From a bacterium (GTDB taxonomy: Bacteria; JAHJDO01), in assembly GCA_030652805.1 (NCBI GenBank), contig JAUSPT010000005.1, positions 1 through 18,446 of the forward strand: a stretch of 18,446 nt of DNA, given 5' to 3'. A program made the position numbers and the translations under genes. A model generated the notes under the pieces. The model ran no database searches. It was not told the origin of the DNA and saw nothing but the letters and a program-made list of their open reading frames with translations. Numbering within the stretch: the first letter of the stretch is position 1; every line of letters begins with the position of its first letter. Below are positions 1 through 8,499 of the stretch, piece after piece.

Positions 1-205
1 ACCCTGATCCGACTGGCGGAGCAATATATTTGCCAAAGCGCCGCACAACGCCAACCTCATCCGGGCCAATGGAATAGATTGCGCTTTTTAGCAGTATCAA
101 TATAAACAGGCCAACGACTATAAGTGGAACTACACCTCCAAACTTACTGAGCTTCTGCTTTCCTAAATTAATCATACGTTCCAGATCATCACCACCGTAT
201 TCCAT
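1..205 (-). CDS. hflK: HflK, N-terminal part (FtsH protease modulator), cut by the window edge
   Basis: Only the first 68 codons lie in the window; the gene continues beyond base 1. The ATG at 205-203 follows a strong GGAGG ribosome binding site, 12 bases after the serS stop, so it is probably co-transcribed with serS. The peptide begins MEYGGDDLERMINLG, has one hydrophobic segment at about residues 24-42, and then IYSIGPDEVGVVRRFGKY, the typical junction of the single membrane anchor and the SPFH/band-7 domain of HflK. In the known family HflK pairs with HflC in the inner membrane and modulates the FtsH protease. Whether hflC follows cannot be seen. A generic SPFH/prohibitin-like protein is the alternative, but the EVGVVRRFGKY stretch favours HflK. 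Confidence 0.85.
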   Translation of the reverse strand, partial: MEYGGDDLERMINLGKQKLSKFGGVVPLIVVGLFILILLKSAIYSIGPDEVGVVRRFGKYIAPPVGSG

Positions 206-217
206 AATTCCTCCTTT

Positions 218-1489
218 TTATTCTATAACCTCCATCCCATCCATGTAAGGCTGGAGAGCTTTGGGGATGGAAACACTTCCATCTTCCCTTTGATTATTTT
301 CCAGAAGCGCAACAACAGTTCTTGCAAGAGCCACACCAGAACCGTTCAAAGTGTGCACAAACTCTACCTTTTCTGTCTGTTTTCTTCTGAACCTTATATT
401 AGCACGTCTTGCCTGAAAATCCTCAAAATTACTACAGGAAGAAACTTCAAAATACTTATTCTGTCCAGCTCCCCATACCTCTATATCATAGCATTTTGCC
501 GCCGCAAATGAAATATCTGTTGTATTCAGCACAATAACCCTGTATGGAAGCTCCAATTCACGAAGTATAGTTTCTGCGTTTTTAAGTAAAGATTCAAGCT
601 CATCATAAGAGTTCTCAGGATTTACAAACTTCACCATTTCAACCTTGTCAAATTGATGTACTCTATTAAGTCCTCTGGTGTCTTTTCCATAAGAGCCGGC
701 TTCTCTTCTAAAGCATGGAGAATACGCTGTATAGCAGATTGGCAAATCATCCTCTTTTAATATCTCGTCTCTATGTATATTTGTAACAGGTACTTCTGCA
801 GTTGGTATGAGAAAAAAATCATCTATCTCGCATCTATACATATCTTCTTCCATTTTGGGCAGTTGCCCTGTGCCTGTCATAGAAAGCCTGTTTGCTATAA
901 AAGGAGTTGATATTTCTTTATAGCCATGCTTTTTTGTGTGAATATCAAGCATAAAATTTATAAGCGCTCTTTCAAGTCTGGCGCCCGAGCCCTTATAAAG
1001 ACAAAAGTGGCTGCCTGTTATCTTTGAAGCTCTCTCAAAATCCAGTATATCCAGACGTTTTGCAATTTCCCAGTGAGTCTTTGGAGCAAAAGTGAATTTT
1101 GGTATTCCCCCCCATTTTTTAATCTCAACATTGTCCTTTTCTGACTTGCCAATTGGCGTTGTCTTGTGTGGAATATTTGGGACAAACAGCAGCTTTTGGT
1201 GCAATTTTTTATCTATACCACCCAATTTCCCATCTAATTCTTTGATTTTTTGGGATATGACTCTTATTGTAGCTTTATATGCATCTGCAGATTTGCCCTC
1301 TTTTTCAAGTCTTGGAATTTCTGAAGAAGCAAGATTCCTTCGTTGCTTAAGGATTTCCGCCTCTCCAAGTAACAACCTTCTAGCTTTATCAATGGCTAAT
1401 ATTTCATCAATATCCACTGACATATTTCTGTTTTTTACTGCTTTTTTTACACAGCTCGTTTTTTCTCTTATAAATTTTATATCCAGCAT
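218..1489 (-). CDS. serS: Seryl-tRNA synthetase
   Basis: Charges tRNA-Ser with serine in the cytoplasm. The 423-aa product has the usual length and begins [21 protein letters not shown], the standard start of the N-terminal coiled-coil arm that grips the tRNA long variable arm (about residues 1-110). The class II catalytic core follows: motif 2 is seen as [23 protein letters not shown] and motif 3 as [18 protein letters not shown] near the C-terminus. The ATG at 1489 is chosen because a GGGAG ribosome binding site precedes it and because an in-frame ATG at 1531 lies upstream of the predicted -10 box. hflK follows 12 bases downstream. A divergent EF-G-like gene lies on the other side. Nothing looks broken. 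Confidence 0.97.
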   Translation of the reverse strand: MLDIKFIREKTSCVKKAVKNRNMSVDIDEILAIDKARRLLLGEAEILKQRRNLASSEIPRLEKEGKSADAYKATIRVISQKIKELDGKLGGIDKKLHQKLLFVPNIPHKTTPIGKSEKDNVEIKKWGGIPKFTFAPKTHWEIAKRLDILDFERASKITGSHFCLYKGSGARLERALINFMLDIHTKKHGYKEISTPFIANRLSMTGTGQLPKMEEDMYRCEIDDFFLIPTAEVPVTNIHRDEILKEDDLPICYTAYSPCFRREAGSYGKDTRGLNRVHQFDKVEMVKFVNPENSYDELESLLKNAETILRELELPYRVIVLNTTDISFAAAKCYDIEVWGAGQNKYFEVSSCSNFEDFQARRANIRFRRKQTEKVEFVHTLNGSGVALARTVVALLENNQREDGSVSIPKALQPYMDGMEVIE

Positions 1490-1517
1490 AATATTAACTC
1501 CCACAAAACTGTTCCGC

Positions 1518-1546
1518 ATTATGAACAACATTTAGGGCTTTGTCAA
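1518..1546 (-). promoter_or_regulatory. Sigma70-type promoter for serS-hflK
   Basis: On the minus strand TTGACA (1546-1541) and CATAAT (1523-1518) are separated by 17 bases, a near-consensus pair. Transcription would begin about 20 bases before the serS ATG at 1489. It lies back-to-back with the promoter proposed for the EF-G-like gene. Confidence 0.75.
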
Positions 1547-1554
1547 TATTCTTA

Positions 1555-1584
1555 TTGAAAAGATAAATATCGCTGTGCTATAGT
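1555..1584 (+). promoter_or_regulatory. Sigma70-type promoter for the EF-G-like/yebC/ruvCA/galK run
   Basis: TTGAAA (1555-1560) and TATAGT (1579-1584) are 18 bases apart, about 38 bases before the start codon at 1622. A run of six G at 1612-1617 serves as the ribosome binding site. The five genes downstream are packed closely enough to be read from this one promoter. Confidence 0.6.
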
Positions 1585-1621
1585 TTGAAGGATATATTTA
1601 CACTAGCAAAAGGGGGGATTT

Positions 1622-3697
1622 ATGAAGGAATGTACCAGCGAAAACATAAGAAATATTGTTCTGGTAGGGCAAGCAAGCTCTGGTAAGACTTCTCTTGCAG
1701 AAGCAATTCTATACAACTGCGGGGGTTCAAACAGACTGGGCAAGGTAGACGAGGGATCAAGTAATTTTGATTATACTCCTGAAGAAACACAAAGAATGAC
1801 AACAATAACTTCAAAGGTCTGTGCATGTGAATATGACGATATCAAAATAAATATTATTGATACTCCTGGTTATGCTGACTTTACAGGAGAACTAAACTCT
1901 GCGCTTAGAGTTATAAATAATGTGATAATAATATGTGACTCTACAGCAGAAGTTAGCTTACAGAATGAGAGGATCTGGAACCTAGTAAAGTCTGAAGCTT
2001 CAAGCAGATTGATTTTTGTGAATAAAATAGGTAAAGATGGTTCAGGTTTTTTCAAGATTATTGAGTCTGCTGCAAAAACATTCAAAGAAAGGGTTGTCCC
2101 TTTACAGATTCCGATCGGAGAAGGATCATCATTTAAAGGGATTGTTGATTTACTAAATATGAAGGCAATTGTTTTTGATGGACAGAGGTCAAAGACAGAG
2201 GATATTCCAGAAGCTCTTTCAGACCAAGCAAATCAATACAGAGAAAAATTAGTTGAGGCATTAGCTGAAACAGATGACACCTTGATAGAAAAATATCTTG
2301 AAGGGAAGGAGCTCTCTCAGGATGAACTTTCCAACGCATTAAGTAAAAGCATTCAGTCAAGATTGTTTATTCCAGTGATGTGTGGCTCTGCATTAAACAA
2401 TACAGGAGTCAGATTGCTTACAGAGCTAATAATCTCTTCTATGCTGTCTCCTGTTGTAGATAATGCTGTGTCAGGGAAAAAGCCTAACACAGATGAAACT
2501 GTAGAAAGGAAAGCTAATGATACGGATCCATTTAGTGCCTTAGTATTTAAAACCGTATCCGAGCCTCATCTTGGGGAGCTGAGCTTTTTCAGGATATATT
2601 CAGGCACAGTATCTTCTTCATCAGATATTTATAATTCCTCCAGAAAAGAGAAAGAAAGGCTTGGGCAAATTGTGCAAATGCAGGGGAAGAATAAAATAGA
2701 TGTAAATAAGCTCCATACAGGAGATATTGGGATAGTTGCTAAACTGAAAAATACAAAAACAGGGGATACTTTATGTGATAGTGGAAATCCTATATTGTTT
2801 TCTCCTCCTAAATTCCCTTTACCGATTATATCATTCGCAATTAAGCCTGAGGCAAGAAAAGACGAAGATAAAATTGGTACGGCTTTGACTAGATTAAAAG
2901 AGGAAGATCCCACATTAGGAGTGGAAGTTGATAAGGAATTCGGACAAACAATTATTTCCGGGCTTGGAGAGCTTCATTTGGAGGTTATTGTAAGTAAACT
3001 GGCAAAAAAATTTGGTGTGAATGTCAGTATGGAAAAACCAAGAATTCCGTATAGAGAAACAATAAAGAAATCTGCAAAAGGTCATACTAAATATAAAAAA
3101 CAGTCTGGAGGACGCGGACAATATGCTGAGGTATATATTGAAACTGGACCGCTGGAAACCGGCAAGGGATTTGAATTTGTTAATAAGATAGTTGGAGGCG
3201 CTATTCCAGCCAAATTTATTTCTTCAGTTGAAAAGGGATTAAAGCAGGCAATTCAAAAGGGAGTTATTGCTGGCTATCCAGTTGTTGATTTAAGTATATC
3301 TCTATATGACGGCACATTTCATACTGTTGATTCCTCTGATATAGCCTTTCAGATAGCTGCCTCTATGGCGTTTAAGGATGCTATGACGGCGGCAAATCCT
3401 GTGTTAATGGAACCGATCATGGAGATAGAGGTTGCAATTCCTTCTCAATATATGGGAGATGTCAATGGAGACCTGAACTCCAGACGCGGGAGAATTATTG
3501 GAATTGATACAGATGAGAACACTCAAACAATAAAGGCAAATATTCCTTTGGCTGAGCTCTATAAGTATGCAACAGATCTTAAATCTATGACACAGGGAAG
3601 CGGTACTTACAGCATGCAGTTTTCGCATTATGAACAGGTTCCTGCGCAAATAGGCACTAAAGTTGTTGAGGAAACAGAGAAAATGAAGAAAGGGTAG
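1622..3697 (+). CDS. EF-G paralogue (EF-G II/FusA2-like translation GTPase)
   Basis: A 691-aa protein with the full EF-G domain order: G domain (about 1-280), beta-barrel domain II, then domains III, IV (SGGRGQYAEV, about 495-505) and V. The P-loop is intact (GQASSGKT, 16-23). Switch I reads EETQRMTTIT in place of the usual ERGITI. Switch II reads DTPGY (80-84), so the catalytic His of DTPGH is Tyr. The G4 motif reads NKIG (134-137) and lacks the Asp of NKxD. These changes place it among EF-G-like paralogues such as mycobacterial FusA2, not the main elongation factor, which should be encoded elsewhere. Its role is unknown; nucleotide specificity and GTP hydrolysis may be altered. It heads a run with yebC 5 bases downstream. 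Confidence 0.9.
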   Translation: MKECTSENIRNIVLVGQASSGKTSLAEAILYNCGGSNRLGKVDEGSSNFDYTPEETQRMTTITSKVCACEYDDIKINIIDTPGYADFTGELNSALRVINNVIIICDSTAEVSLQNERIWNLVKSEASSRLIFVNKIGKDGSGFFKIIESAAKTFKERVVPLQIPIGEGSSFKGIVDLLNMKAIVFDGQRSKTEDIPEALSDQANQYREKLVEALAETDDTLIEKYLEGKELSQDELSNALSKSIQSRLFIPVMCGSALNNTGVRLLTELIISSMLSPVVDNAVSGKKPNTDETVERKANDTDPFSALVFKTVSEPHLGELSFFRIYSGTVSSSSDIYNSSRKEKERLGQIVQMQGKNKIDVNKLHTGDIGIVAKLKNTKTGDTLCDSGNPILFSPPKFPLPIISFAIKPEARKDEDKIGTALTRLKEEDPTLGVEVDKEFGQTIISGLGELHLEVIVSKLAKKFGVNVSMEKPRIPYRETIKKSAKGHTKYKKQSGGRGQYAEVYIETGPLETGKGFEFVNKIVGGAIPAKFISSVEKGLKQAIQKGVIAGYPVVDLSISLYDGTFHTVDSSDIAFQIAASMAFKDAMTAANPVLMEPIMEIEVAIPSQYMGDVNGDLNSRRGRIIGIDTDENTQTIKANIPLAELYKYATDLKSMTQGSGTYSMQFSHYEQVPAQIGTKVVEETEKMKKG

Positions 3698-3702
3698 AAT
3701 AG

Positions 3703-4446
3703 ATGTCAGGTCATTCAAAATGGGCATCAATCAAACATAAGAAAGCGAAAGTTGATGCGCAGCGTGGAAAGACATTTACAAAGCTTATCAAGGAAATAAC
3801 TGTTGCTGCGCGCAGTGGAGGAGGCGATGTCAACGCTAATGCCAGACTAAGAAGTGCTATTCAGGTAGCAAAAGACGCCAACATGCCTGCGTCAAATGTA
3901 GAGCGTGCAATTAAAAAAGGGACAGGGGAATTACCCGGAGTGAACTACGAAGAGCTTGCGTATGAAGGATACGGCCCTGCCGGAGTAGCTATTTATGCAG
4001 AACTTCTTACTGATAATAAGAATCGTACAGTTTCTGAAATAAAACATGTTTTCTCAAAAAATGGCGGACATCTTGCTGAAGCAGGAAGTGTAGCATGGAT
4101 GTTTGAGAAAAAGGGTTTATGTCATGTTAAAAAAAATGCTGCAAGCGAGGATAGACTTATGGAGATTGTTTTGGATGCTGGAGCTGAAGATATGAACACA
4201 GAGAGTGATTTCTACGAGATCATAACTAATCCTCAAACTTTTGAGCAAGTAAAGGCAGCAATTCTAAAAGAAGGCATCACTCCTGAGCTGGCAGAAATAA
4301 CTATGGTGCCTAAGAGTACAGTTCCTGTTGCAGGGAAAAAGGCTGAACAGGTGCTTCATCTTGTGGAGACACTCGAAGATCATGATGATGTGCAGCATGT
4401 TTATGCGAACTTTGATATCTCTGATGAGGAAATGGGAAAGATATAG
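3703..4446 (+). CDS. yebC: YebC/PmpR family protein
   Basis: A 247-aa cytosolic protein beginning MSGHSKWASIKHKKAKVDAQ, the signature of the family, followed by three alpha/beta domains of normal total length. The family has been described as a DNA-binding regulator and, more recently, as a factor that helps ribosomes through difficult sequences such as proline runs. Start ATG at 3703 follows a GAAAGGG ribosome binding site inside the end of the EF-G-like gene. Its TAG stop overlaps the GTG start of ruvC by one base. The yebC-ruvC-ruvA order is common in bacteria, so the link to ruvCA is genomic convention and not evidence of a repair role. Confidence 0.95.
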   Translation: MSGHSKWASIKHKKAKVDAQRGKTFTKLIKEITVAARSGGGDVNANARLRSAIQVAKDANMPASNVERAIKKGTGELPGVNYEELAYEGYGPAGVAIYAELLTDNKNRTVSEIKHVFSKNGGHLAEAGSVAWMFEKKGLCHVKKNAASEDRLMEIVLDAGAEDMNTESDFYEIITNPQTFEQVKAAILKEGITPELAEITMVPKSTVPVAGKKAEQVLHLVETLEDHDDVQHVYANFDISDEEMGKI

Positions 4447-4967
4447 TGCGCATTCTTGGTGTTGATCCAGGCGTTGCCAGAACAGGCTATGCAGTTATAG
4501 AAACCCAGCAGGGAAAAGATGCTCTTTCACCTTTAAGATTTGGATGCATAGAAACATCCAAAGATGAGCCATTTTTTAATCGTCTCAAGATAATTTACGC
4601 TAAAATCTCTGATATAATAGAAAAGTATAATCCTGATGTTCTTGGCATTGAAGAACTGTTTTTTTGCAAGAATGTAAAAACTGCTCTTCAGGTAGGACAA
4701 GCAAGGGGAGCGATTATAGTAGCTGGTGTTAATGCTAATCTTGAAATAGCATCCTATACGCCTTTGGAAGTAAAGCTAGCTATAGTGGGATATGGGAAAG
4801 CATCCAAACAGCAGGTTCAGTTTATGGTAAAAAAGCTTTTGCGTCTCGAGGAAACACCAAAGCCCGACGATGTAGCAGATGCTTTGGCTATTGCCCTGTG
4901 TTATATAAATCGATCAGTACCTAGAGGAAAAAATGATAGGATACATAGAAGGAAAGTTATCGGTTAA
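4446..4967 (+). CDS. ruvC: Holliday junction resolvase RuvC
   Basis: A 173-aa endonuclease that nicks four-way DNA junctions in recombination repair. The four metal-binding carboxylates are present: D7 in GVDPG, E69 in GIEELFF, and D142 and D145 in DDVADALAIA. The GTG start at 4446 is set by the family-typical MRILGVDPG N-terminus and shares one base with the yebC stop. The 3' end overlaps ruvA by 35 bases, so the two are probably translationally coupled. Confidence 0.96.
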   Translation: MRILGVDPGVARTGYAVIETQQGKDALSPLRFGCIETSKDEPFFNRLKIIYAKISDIIEKYNPDVLGIEELFFCKNVKTALQVGQARGAIIVAGVNANLEIASYTPLEVKLAIVGYGKASKQQVQFMVKKLLRLEETPKPDDVADALAIALCYINRSVPRGKNDRIHRRKVIG

Positions 4968-5532
4968 AACGCCAACTTTTATTGTTGTAGATGTTGGTGG
5001 AGTTGGCTATGAAATGCATATTTCCCTGACTACATATAATCAAATTGCTAAAACAGGAGAAAAAGTAAAGATTTTTACCCATCTTTATGTAAGAGAAGAT
5101 AAGTTAGAACTCTATGGCTTTGCAGCTGAAGATGAGAGGGGGTTTTTCAAAACACTAATTTCAATATCAGGGATAGGGCCAAGTGTGGCTATAAGGATTT
5201 TATCTGCTATAAAAGTTGATAGATTTAAGGCTGCTGTTGTGGATGAAGATGTTGGGATATTAACCACAATCCCAGGCATAGGCAAAAAAACTGCACAGCG
5301 AATCATAGTAGAACTCAAGGATAAAATAGGTGTTTTAACAAACAGAGAAAAATCTTATCTGATTGGCAAAGACCCTGAGGAACGTTCTGTAATCAATGAC
5401 AGTATATCTGCATTGGTTTCATTGGGGTATTCCCGCGCTATTGCACAAAGAGCTGTTGACAGAGTGCTGTCTGAAACAAAAGAAGAGATAAAGATAGAAG
5501 AGCTTATACGAAAGTCTCTTAAGTTTGTATAA
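4933..5532 (+). CDS. ruvA: Holliday junction branch-migration protein RuvA
   Basis: A 199-aa DNA-binding subunit that forms tetramers on Holliday junctions and loads the RuvB motor. It begins MIGYIEGKL, the family start, with an OB-fold domain (about 1-62), two helix-hairpin-helix motifs (ISGIGPSVA and IPGIGKKTA, about 76-125), and a C-terminal RuvB-contacting domain (about 150-199). The ATG follows AGAGGAAAAA inside the end of ruvC. ruvB, often the next gene, is not here; galK follows instead with an 8-base overlap. Confidence 0.96.
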   Translation: MIGYIEGKLSVKTPTFIVVDVGGVGYEMHISLTTYNQIAKTGEKVKIFTHLYVREDKLELYGFAAEDERGFFKTLISISGIGPSVAIRILSAIKVDRFKAAVVDEDVGILTTIPGIGKKTAQRIIVELKDKIGVLTNREKSYLIGKDPEERSVINDSISALVSLGYSRAIAQRAVDRVLSETKEEIKIEELIRKSLKFV

Positions 5533-6697
5533 ATTTAACATAAAAAATATCAAAAATACATATCAAGAGTTCTTTAAAAAGGATTCTCAAGACTTACTCA
5601 CTGTCTCTGCTCCCGGACGGATTAATCTGATTGGTGAACATACTGACTACAACGGGGGATTTGTTTTGCCTATTGCTATAGATAGAAATATTTATATGGC
5701 TGGAACAAAACGCAATGATGGAATTATACGAGTATACTCAATAGATTATGAGCAGAATGTCCAATTTAATATTGATTCTATTCGGTTCAATAAAGAAAAG
5801 ATGTGGGTAAATTATATTGGGGGAGTACTAAAGTCTTTATTGGAGATAAAAGCTGATACTAATGGTGCAGATATTGTTTTTGGAGGAGACATCCCTGAGG
5901 GAGCTGGACTTAGCTCTTCTGCTGCTCTTGAAGTTGCGACAGTATATTTTTTTAACACACTATTTAACATGCATATACCTCATATAGAAATGATTAAACT
6001 GTGCCAAAGAGCAGAAAATCAGTTTGTTGGAGTGAACTGTGGAATAATGGACCAGTTTGTTTCTATGCTGGGGAAAAAAGACCATGCATTGTTTCTTGAT
6101 TGCAAGAACCTTTCTTATAAAAACATCCCTTTAAAGCTGGAGGAATTTAACGTAGTTGTTTGTAATACAAATCTAAAGAGAGAGCTTGCCAGCTCAGAAT
6201 ATAATAAGCGAAGAGCAACATGTGAAAGAGCTGTATCCAGTCTTAAAAGATTTCTTCCGCAAATAGAAATACTTAGAGACGTATCTATAGAAGAATTTGA
6301 GAAATACAAAGGCTCGCTTGATGAGATCGCACAGAAAAGATGCAAGCATGTTCTTTATGAAAATAGACGTGTATTAGATGCCATAAATGCTCTGGGCAGG
6401 AATGACATACTTGAGTTTGGCAAGCTGATGAATGAATCACATGAGAGCCTAAAGAGTGATTATGAAGTAAGCTGTCTTGAGCTTGATACAATGGTAAATA
6501 TTGCGAGGAGCATTAATGGTGTAATTGGAGCCAGAATGACTGGCGGCGGTTTTGGAGGCTGCACTGTAAATATTGTTAAAAAAGATGTTATTGATAAGTT
6601 CTCTCGAGTAGTAAGCAAAGAATATCAAAAAAAGACAGGTATTAAACCAAATATCTATATCTGCAGTCCGGAGAATAGTGCAAAAAAAATATCTTGA
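5525..6697 (+). CDS. galK: Galactokinase
   Basis: Phosphorylates galactose to galactose 1-phosphate with ATP, the first step of the Leloir pathway. The 390-aa protein has all three GHMP-kinase motifs: PGRINLIGEHTDYNGG (30-45, sugar binding), GGDIPEGAGLSSSAALE (120-136, ATP loop) and GARMTGGGFGGC (335-346). The conserved CGIMDQF segment carries the family's catalytic Asp. The start is a TTG at 5525 inside the ruvA 3' end. No in-frame ATG lies between it and the first motif, and the N-terminal length fits the family, but the ribosome binding site is weak, so translation may depend on coupling to ruvA. No other gal genes are visible. Its stop is only 4 bases from the convergent gene at 6702. Confidence 0.95.
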   Translation: MYKFNIKNIKNTYQEFFKKDSQDLLTVSAPGRINLIGEHTDYNGGFVLPIAIDRNIYMAGTKRNDGIIRVYSIDYEQNVQFNIDSIRFNKEKMWVNYIGGVLKSLLEIKADTNGADIVFGGDIPEGAGLSSSAALEVATVYFFNTLFNMHIPHIEMIKLCQRAENQFVGVNCGIMDQFVSMLGKKDHALFLDCKNLSYKNIPLKLEEFNVVVCNTNLKRELASSEYNKRRATCERAVSSLKRFLPQIEILRDVSIEEFEKYKGSLDEIAQKRCKHVLYENRRVLDAINALGRNDILEFGKLMNESHESLKSDYEVSCLELDTMVNIARSINGVIGARMTGGGFGGCTVNIVKKDVIDKFSRVVSKEYQKKTGIKPNIYICSPENSAKKIS

Positions 6698-6701
6698 GAT
6701 A

Positions 6702-8036
6702 CTACTTAATGGACTTCAATGCCTGCCATGAAACTTTATAGTTATTGCTTGCGCTCCACAACAGCCATCCGCATGCATTAGCTTCTTTAGCAGCTCTTAT
6801 CTGTTCAAGAATGTAGCCTTTATTCCACTTGGAGTCGGTTATCTTATATGGAAATGCCTGAAGCCATGGCCTTATAATAATACCTGTTTTTTCTGTAGCA
6901 ATTCCGGTTTTTTTACAGCCCTGTGAAATAAAATAGTATGGATGGTCTGCAGGATTCTTCCTGCCTTCAAACCTGCCGTAGAAATGAGATGGATACAGCA
7001 TAGGGCTTATTATATCAGCATATCTTGCAAGATCCTGAATCCTCTGACCTGTGATTTCCTCATCTTCCTTTCGCTGCCAGGCCGTGATTGCATAAACATC
7101 TATGGATAATAAGACTTTCTTTCTGCGTGTTAATTCATAAGCTCTCTTCAGAAAACTTGTTATGATTGTATGTTTCTCGATGTTTGCCTCATCAAATGAA
7201 TACTTTGCATCCTTGACATTCCCCATTGCAGGAAATCTGAGATAATCGAACTGAATTTCATCCACACCCAAATCGCACAGCTCTGTGACCAGGTCAAGAT
7301 TGTATTTCTGGACCATCCCAAGAGAAGGGTCCACCCACTGAATTCTTCCCTTTTGTTTCCACACACCTCCGCTAGACTTGCTCTGTATAGCTAAGGCAGG
7401 GCGTTTCTTAGCTAATATTATATCACAGAAAAGCGCAATTCTTGCTACAACATGCATATCCTCTCTATGCAAAAGATATATCATTTTACTTATGTCTCTT
7501 ATCTGGGATTTTCTGGTAGCACCTATTTCCTTTGCGAGTGGTACTGAGCTTTCATATGTCACTACGCCATCAACATCTTTCACGTCAAAAACTATGGTGT
7601 TTCCTCCAAAAGATTTCAGTTTTTTTGCTAATGTCAAAATTTTTTCTGTTCCTGCTGTATTGCCGGTTATGTATATTCCTTTGGCATTAAAAGATTTGTC
7701 TTTTGTGATTGTTTTTGCCTTGACGGGCTTTGTTCTGACAACAGGAATCCTGAGTTTTTTATTTATCTTAAGACCTGCCTGATTAACATCGTTAATCTTT
7801 TTTATTTCCTTAACAAAAGAGGATAGTGAATAGAAATCGCTCAGGGGGAGATATTTATCAGCAATTTTATATAATGACTCTCCACTTCTTACAGTGTGAG
7901 TTATGAAAGAGGATGAGGAAGCGTATAATGGCAAAAGGCAAAATCCAAATAAAAGCCAGATACTAAATAAAATACGAAATTCTAATATCGAAATCCGAAA
8001 CAAATTCAAAATTCTAATTTTCAAAATACTAAACAT
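6702..8036 (-). CDS. Exported LysM plus putative glycoside-hydrolase (DUF4015/PF13200-type) protein
   Basis: A 444-aa protein with a basic N-terminus and hydrophobic core ending LLPLYA before SSSS, read as a signal peptide. A LysM-like domain follows at about residues 40-95 (HTVRSGESLYKIADKYLPL ... LRIPV), suggesting peptidoglycan or other GlcNAc-polymer binding. From about 115 to the end it matches the putative TIM-barrel hydrolase family once called DUF4015, including KGIYITG, VFDVKD, VDEIQFDYLRFP and SPMLYPSHF. The substrate is unknown; cell-wall polysaccharide is an inference from LysM. The ATG at 8036 is preferred over an upstream GTG at 8054 because the latter falls at the predicted -10 box. 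No ribosome binding site is seen for either. The first 35 or so codons lie in an AT-rich repeat. Confidence 0.8.
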   Translation of the reverse strand: MFSILKIRILNLFRISILEFRILFSIWLLFGFCLLPLYASSSSFITHTVRSGESLYKIADKYLPLSDFYSLSSFVKEIKKINDVNQAGLKINKKLRIPVVRTKPVKAKTITKDKSFNAKGIYITGNTAGTEKILTLAKKLKSFGGNTIVFDVKDVDGVVTYESSVPLAKEIGATRKSQIRDISKMIYLLHREDMHVVARIALFCDIILAKKRPALAIQSKSSGGVWKQKGRIQWVDPSLGMVQKYNLDLVTELCDLGVDEIQFDYLRFPAMGNVKDAKYSFDEANIEKHTIITSFLKRAYELTRRKKVLLSIDVYAITAWQRKEDEEITGQRIQDLARYADIISPMLYPSHFYGRFEGRKNPADHPYYFISQGCKKTGIATEKTGIIIRPWLQAFPYKITDSKWNKGYILEQIRAAKEANACGWLLWSASNNYKVSWQALKSIK

Positions 8037-8037
8037 T
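7925..8037. repeat. AT-rich dispersed-repeat-like segment overlapping a gene start
   Basis: This stretch is built of near-repeats of AAATTC/AAATCC/GAAATC words (for example ACGAAATTCTAAT, CGAAATCCGAAAC, ATTCAAAATTCTAA). It looks like a family of short AT-rich elements I recall from many environmental bacterial genomes, whose translations read like IRISxFEFRI; that recollection has not been checked. Here it encodes the N-terminal region of the LysM/hydrolase protein on the minus strand. No second copy is visible in this window, so repeat status rests on internal structure and memory. Confidence 0.5.
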
Positions 8038-8044
8038 AGACCAG

Positions 8045-8073
8045 AAGCTATCACTTTTCATAAGGCAAGTCAA
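8045..8073 (-). promoter_or_regulatory. Putative promoter for the LysM/hydrolase gene, leaderless
   Basis: On the minus strand TTGACT (8073-8068) and TAGCTT (8050-8045) are 17 bases apart, with TG one base before the -10 box (an extended -10). Only 8 bases separate the -10 from the ATG at 8036, so the transcript would begin at or within two or three bases of the start codon. The -10 hexamer itself is poor (3 of 6 consensus). Confidence 0.4.
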
Positions 8074-8093
8074 GCAGATGGGATGTAAAATGC

Positions 8094-8122
8094 TTGTAAA
8101 AAATATAAGAAAGTATGATAAT
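8094..8122 (+). promoter_or_regulatory. Putative promoter for the HIT-family gene
   Basis: TTGTAA (8094-8099) and GATAAT (8117-8122) are 17 bases apart, with about 37 bases to the ATG at 8160 and an AGGAG ribosome binding site between. It lies back-to-back with the leaderless promoter proposed for the opposite gene. Confidence 0.55.
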
Positions 8123-8159
8123 TTAGGTAGCCTATAAAAACATATTAGGAGTATATATT

Positions 8160-8498
8160 ATGAGCGATTGTTTATTCTGTAAGATTGTTAACAAGGAAAT
8201 CCCAGCAGAAATAGTATATGAAGATGAGGATATGATAGCATTTAAGGACATTAAACCTGTTGCCCCCACTCACATCTTAATAGTTCCAAAGAGCCACATT
8301 CCAACGATTATTGATGTTGATGACAATGTATTAATTGTGAAAATACATAAAATAGCTGTAGAAATAGCAGAGAAAAATAACATTGCTTCTTCAGGTTTTC
8401 GCATAGTATGCAACTGCAACAAACATGGCGGACAAGAGGTGTTTCATCTACATTTCCATCTTATAGGTGGAAGAGTTATGAACTGGCCGCCAGGCTAA
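8160..8498 (+). CDS. HIT-family nucleotide-binding protein (Hint-like hydrolase)
   Basis: A 112-aa protein of the usual Hint size. It begins MSDCLFCKIVNKEIPAEIVYEDE, the common N-terminus with a CxxC pair, contains HILIVPKSHI, and ends with the HIT motif HLHFHLIGG (96-104), where H98 is the expected nucleophile. The family hydrolyses purine nucleoside phosphoramidates and related adenylated compounds; the physiological substrate is not known here. AGGAG precedes the ATG by about 9 bases. It has its own promoter, and another promoter lies before dnaG, so it may be a single-gene unit. Confidence 0.93.
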   Translation: MSDCLFCKIVNKEIPAEIVYEDEDMIAFKDIKPVAPTHILIVPKSHIPTIIDVDDNVLIVKIHKIAVEIAEKNNIASSGFRIVCNCNKHGGQEVFHLHFHLIGGRVMNWPPG

Positions 8499-8499
8499 T

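Noticed and set aside
1092-1535. A 147-codon open frame on the plus strand opposite serS
   Set aside because: It lies antisense to the strongly conserved serS and its promoter, has no ribosome binding site, and its composition is that of a mirror frame.
7378-7782. A 134-codon plus-strand frame opposite the LysM/hydrolase gene
   Set aside because: It is antisense to a recognised domain with no start signals.
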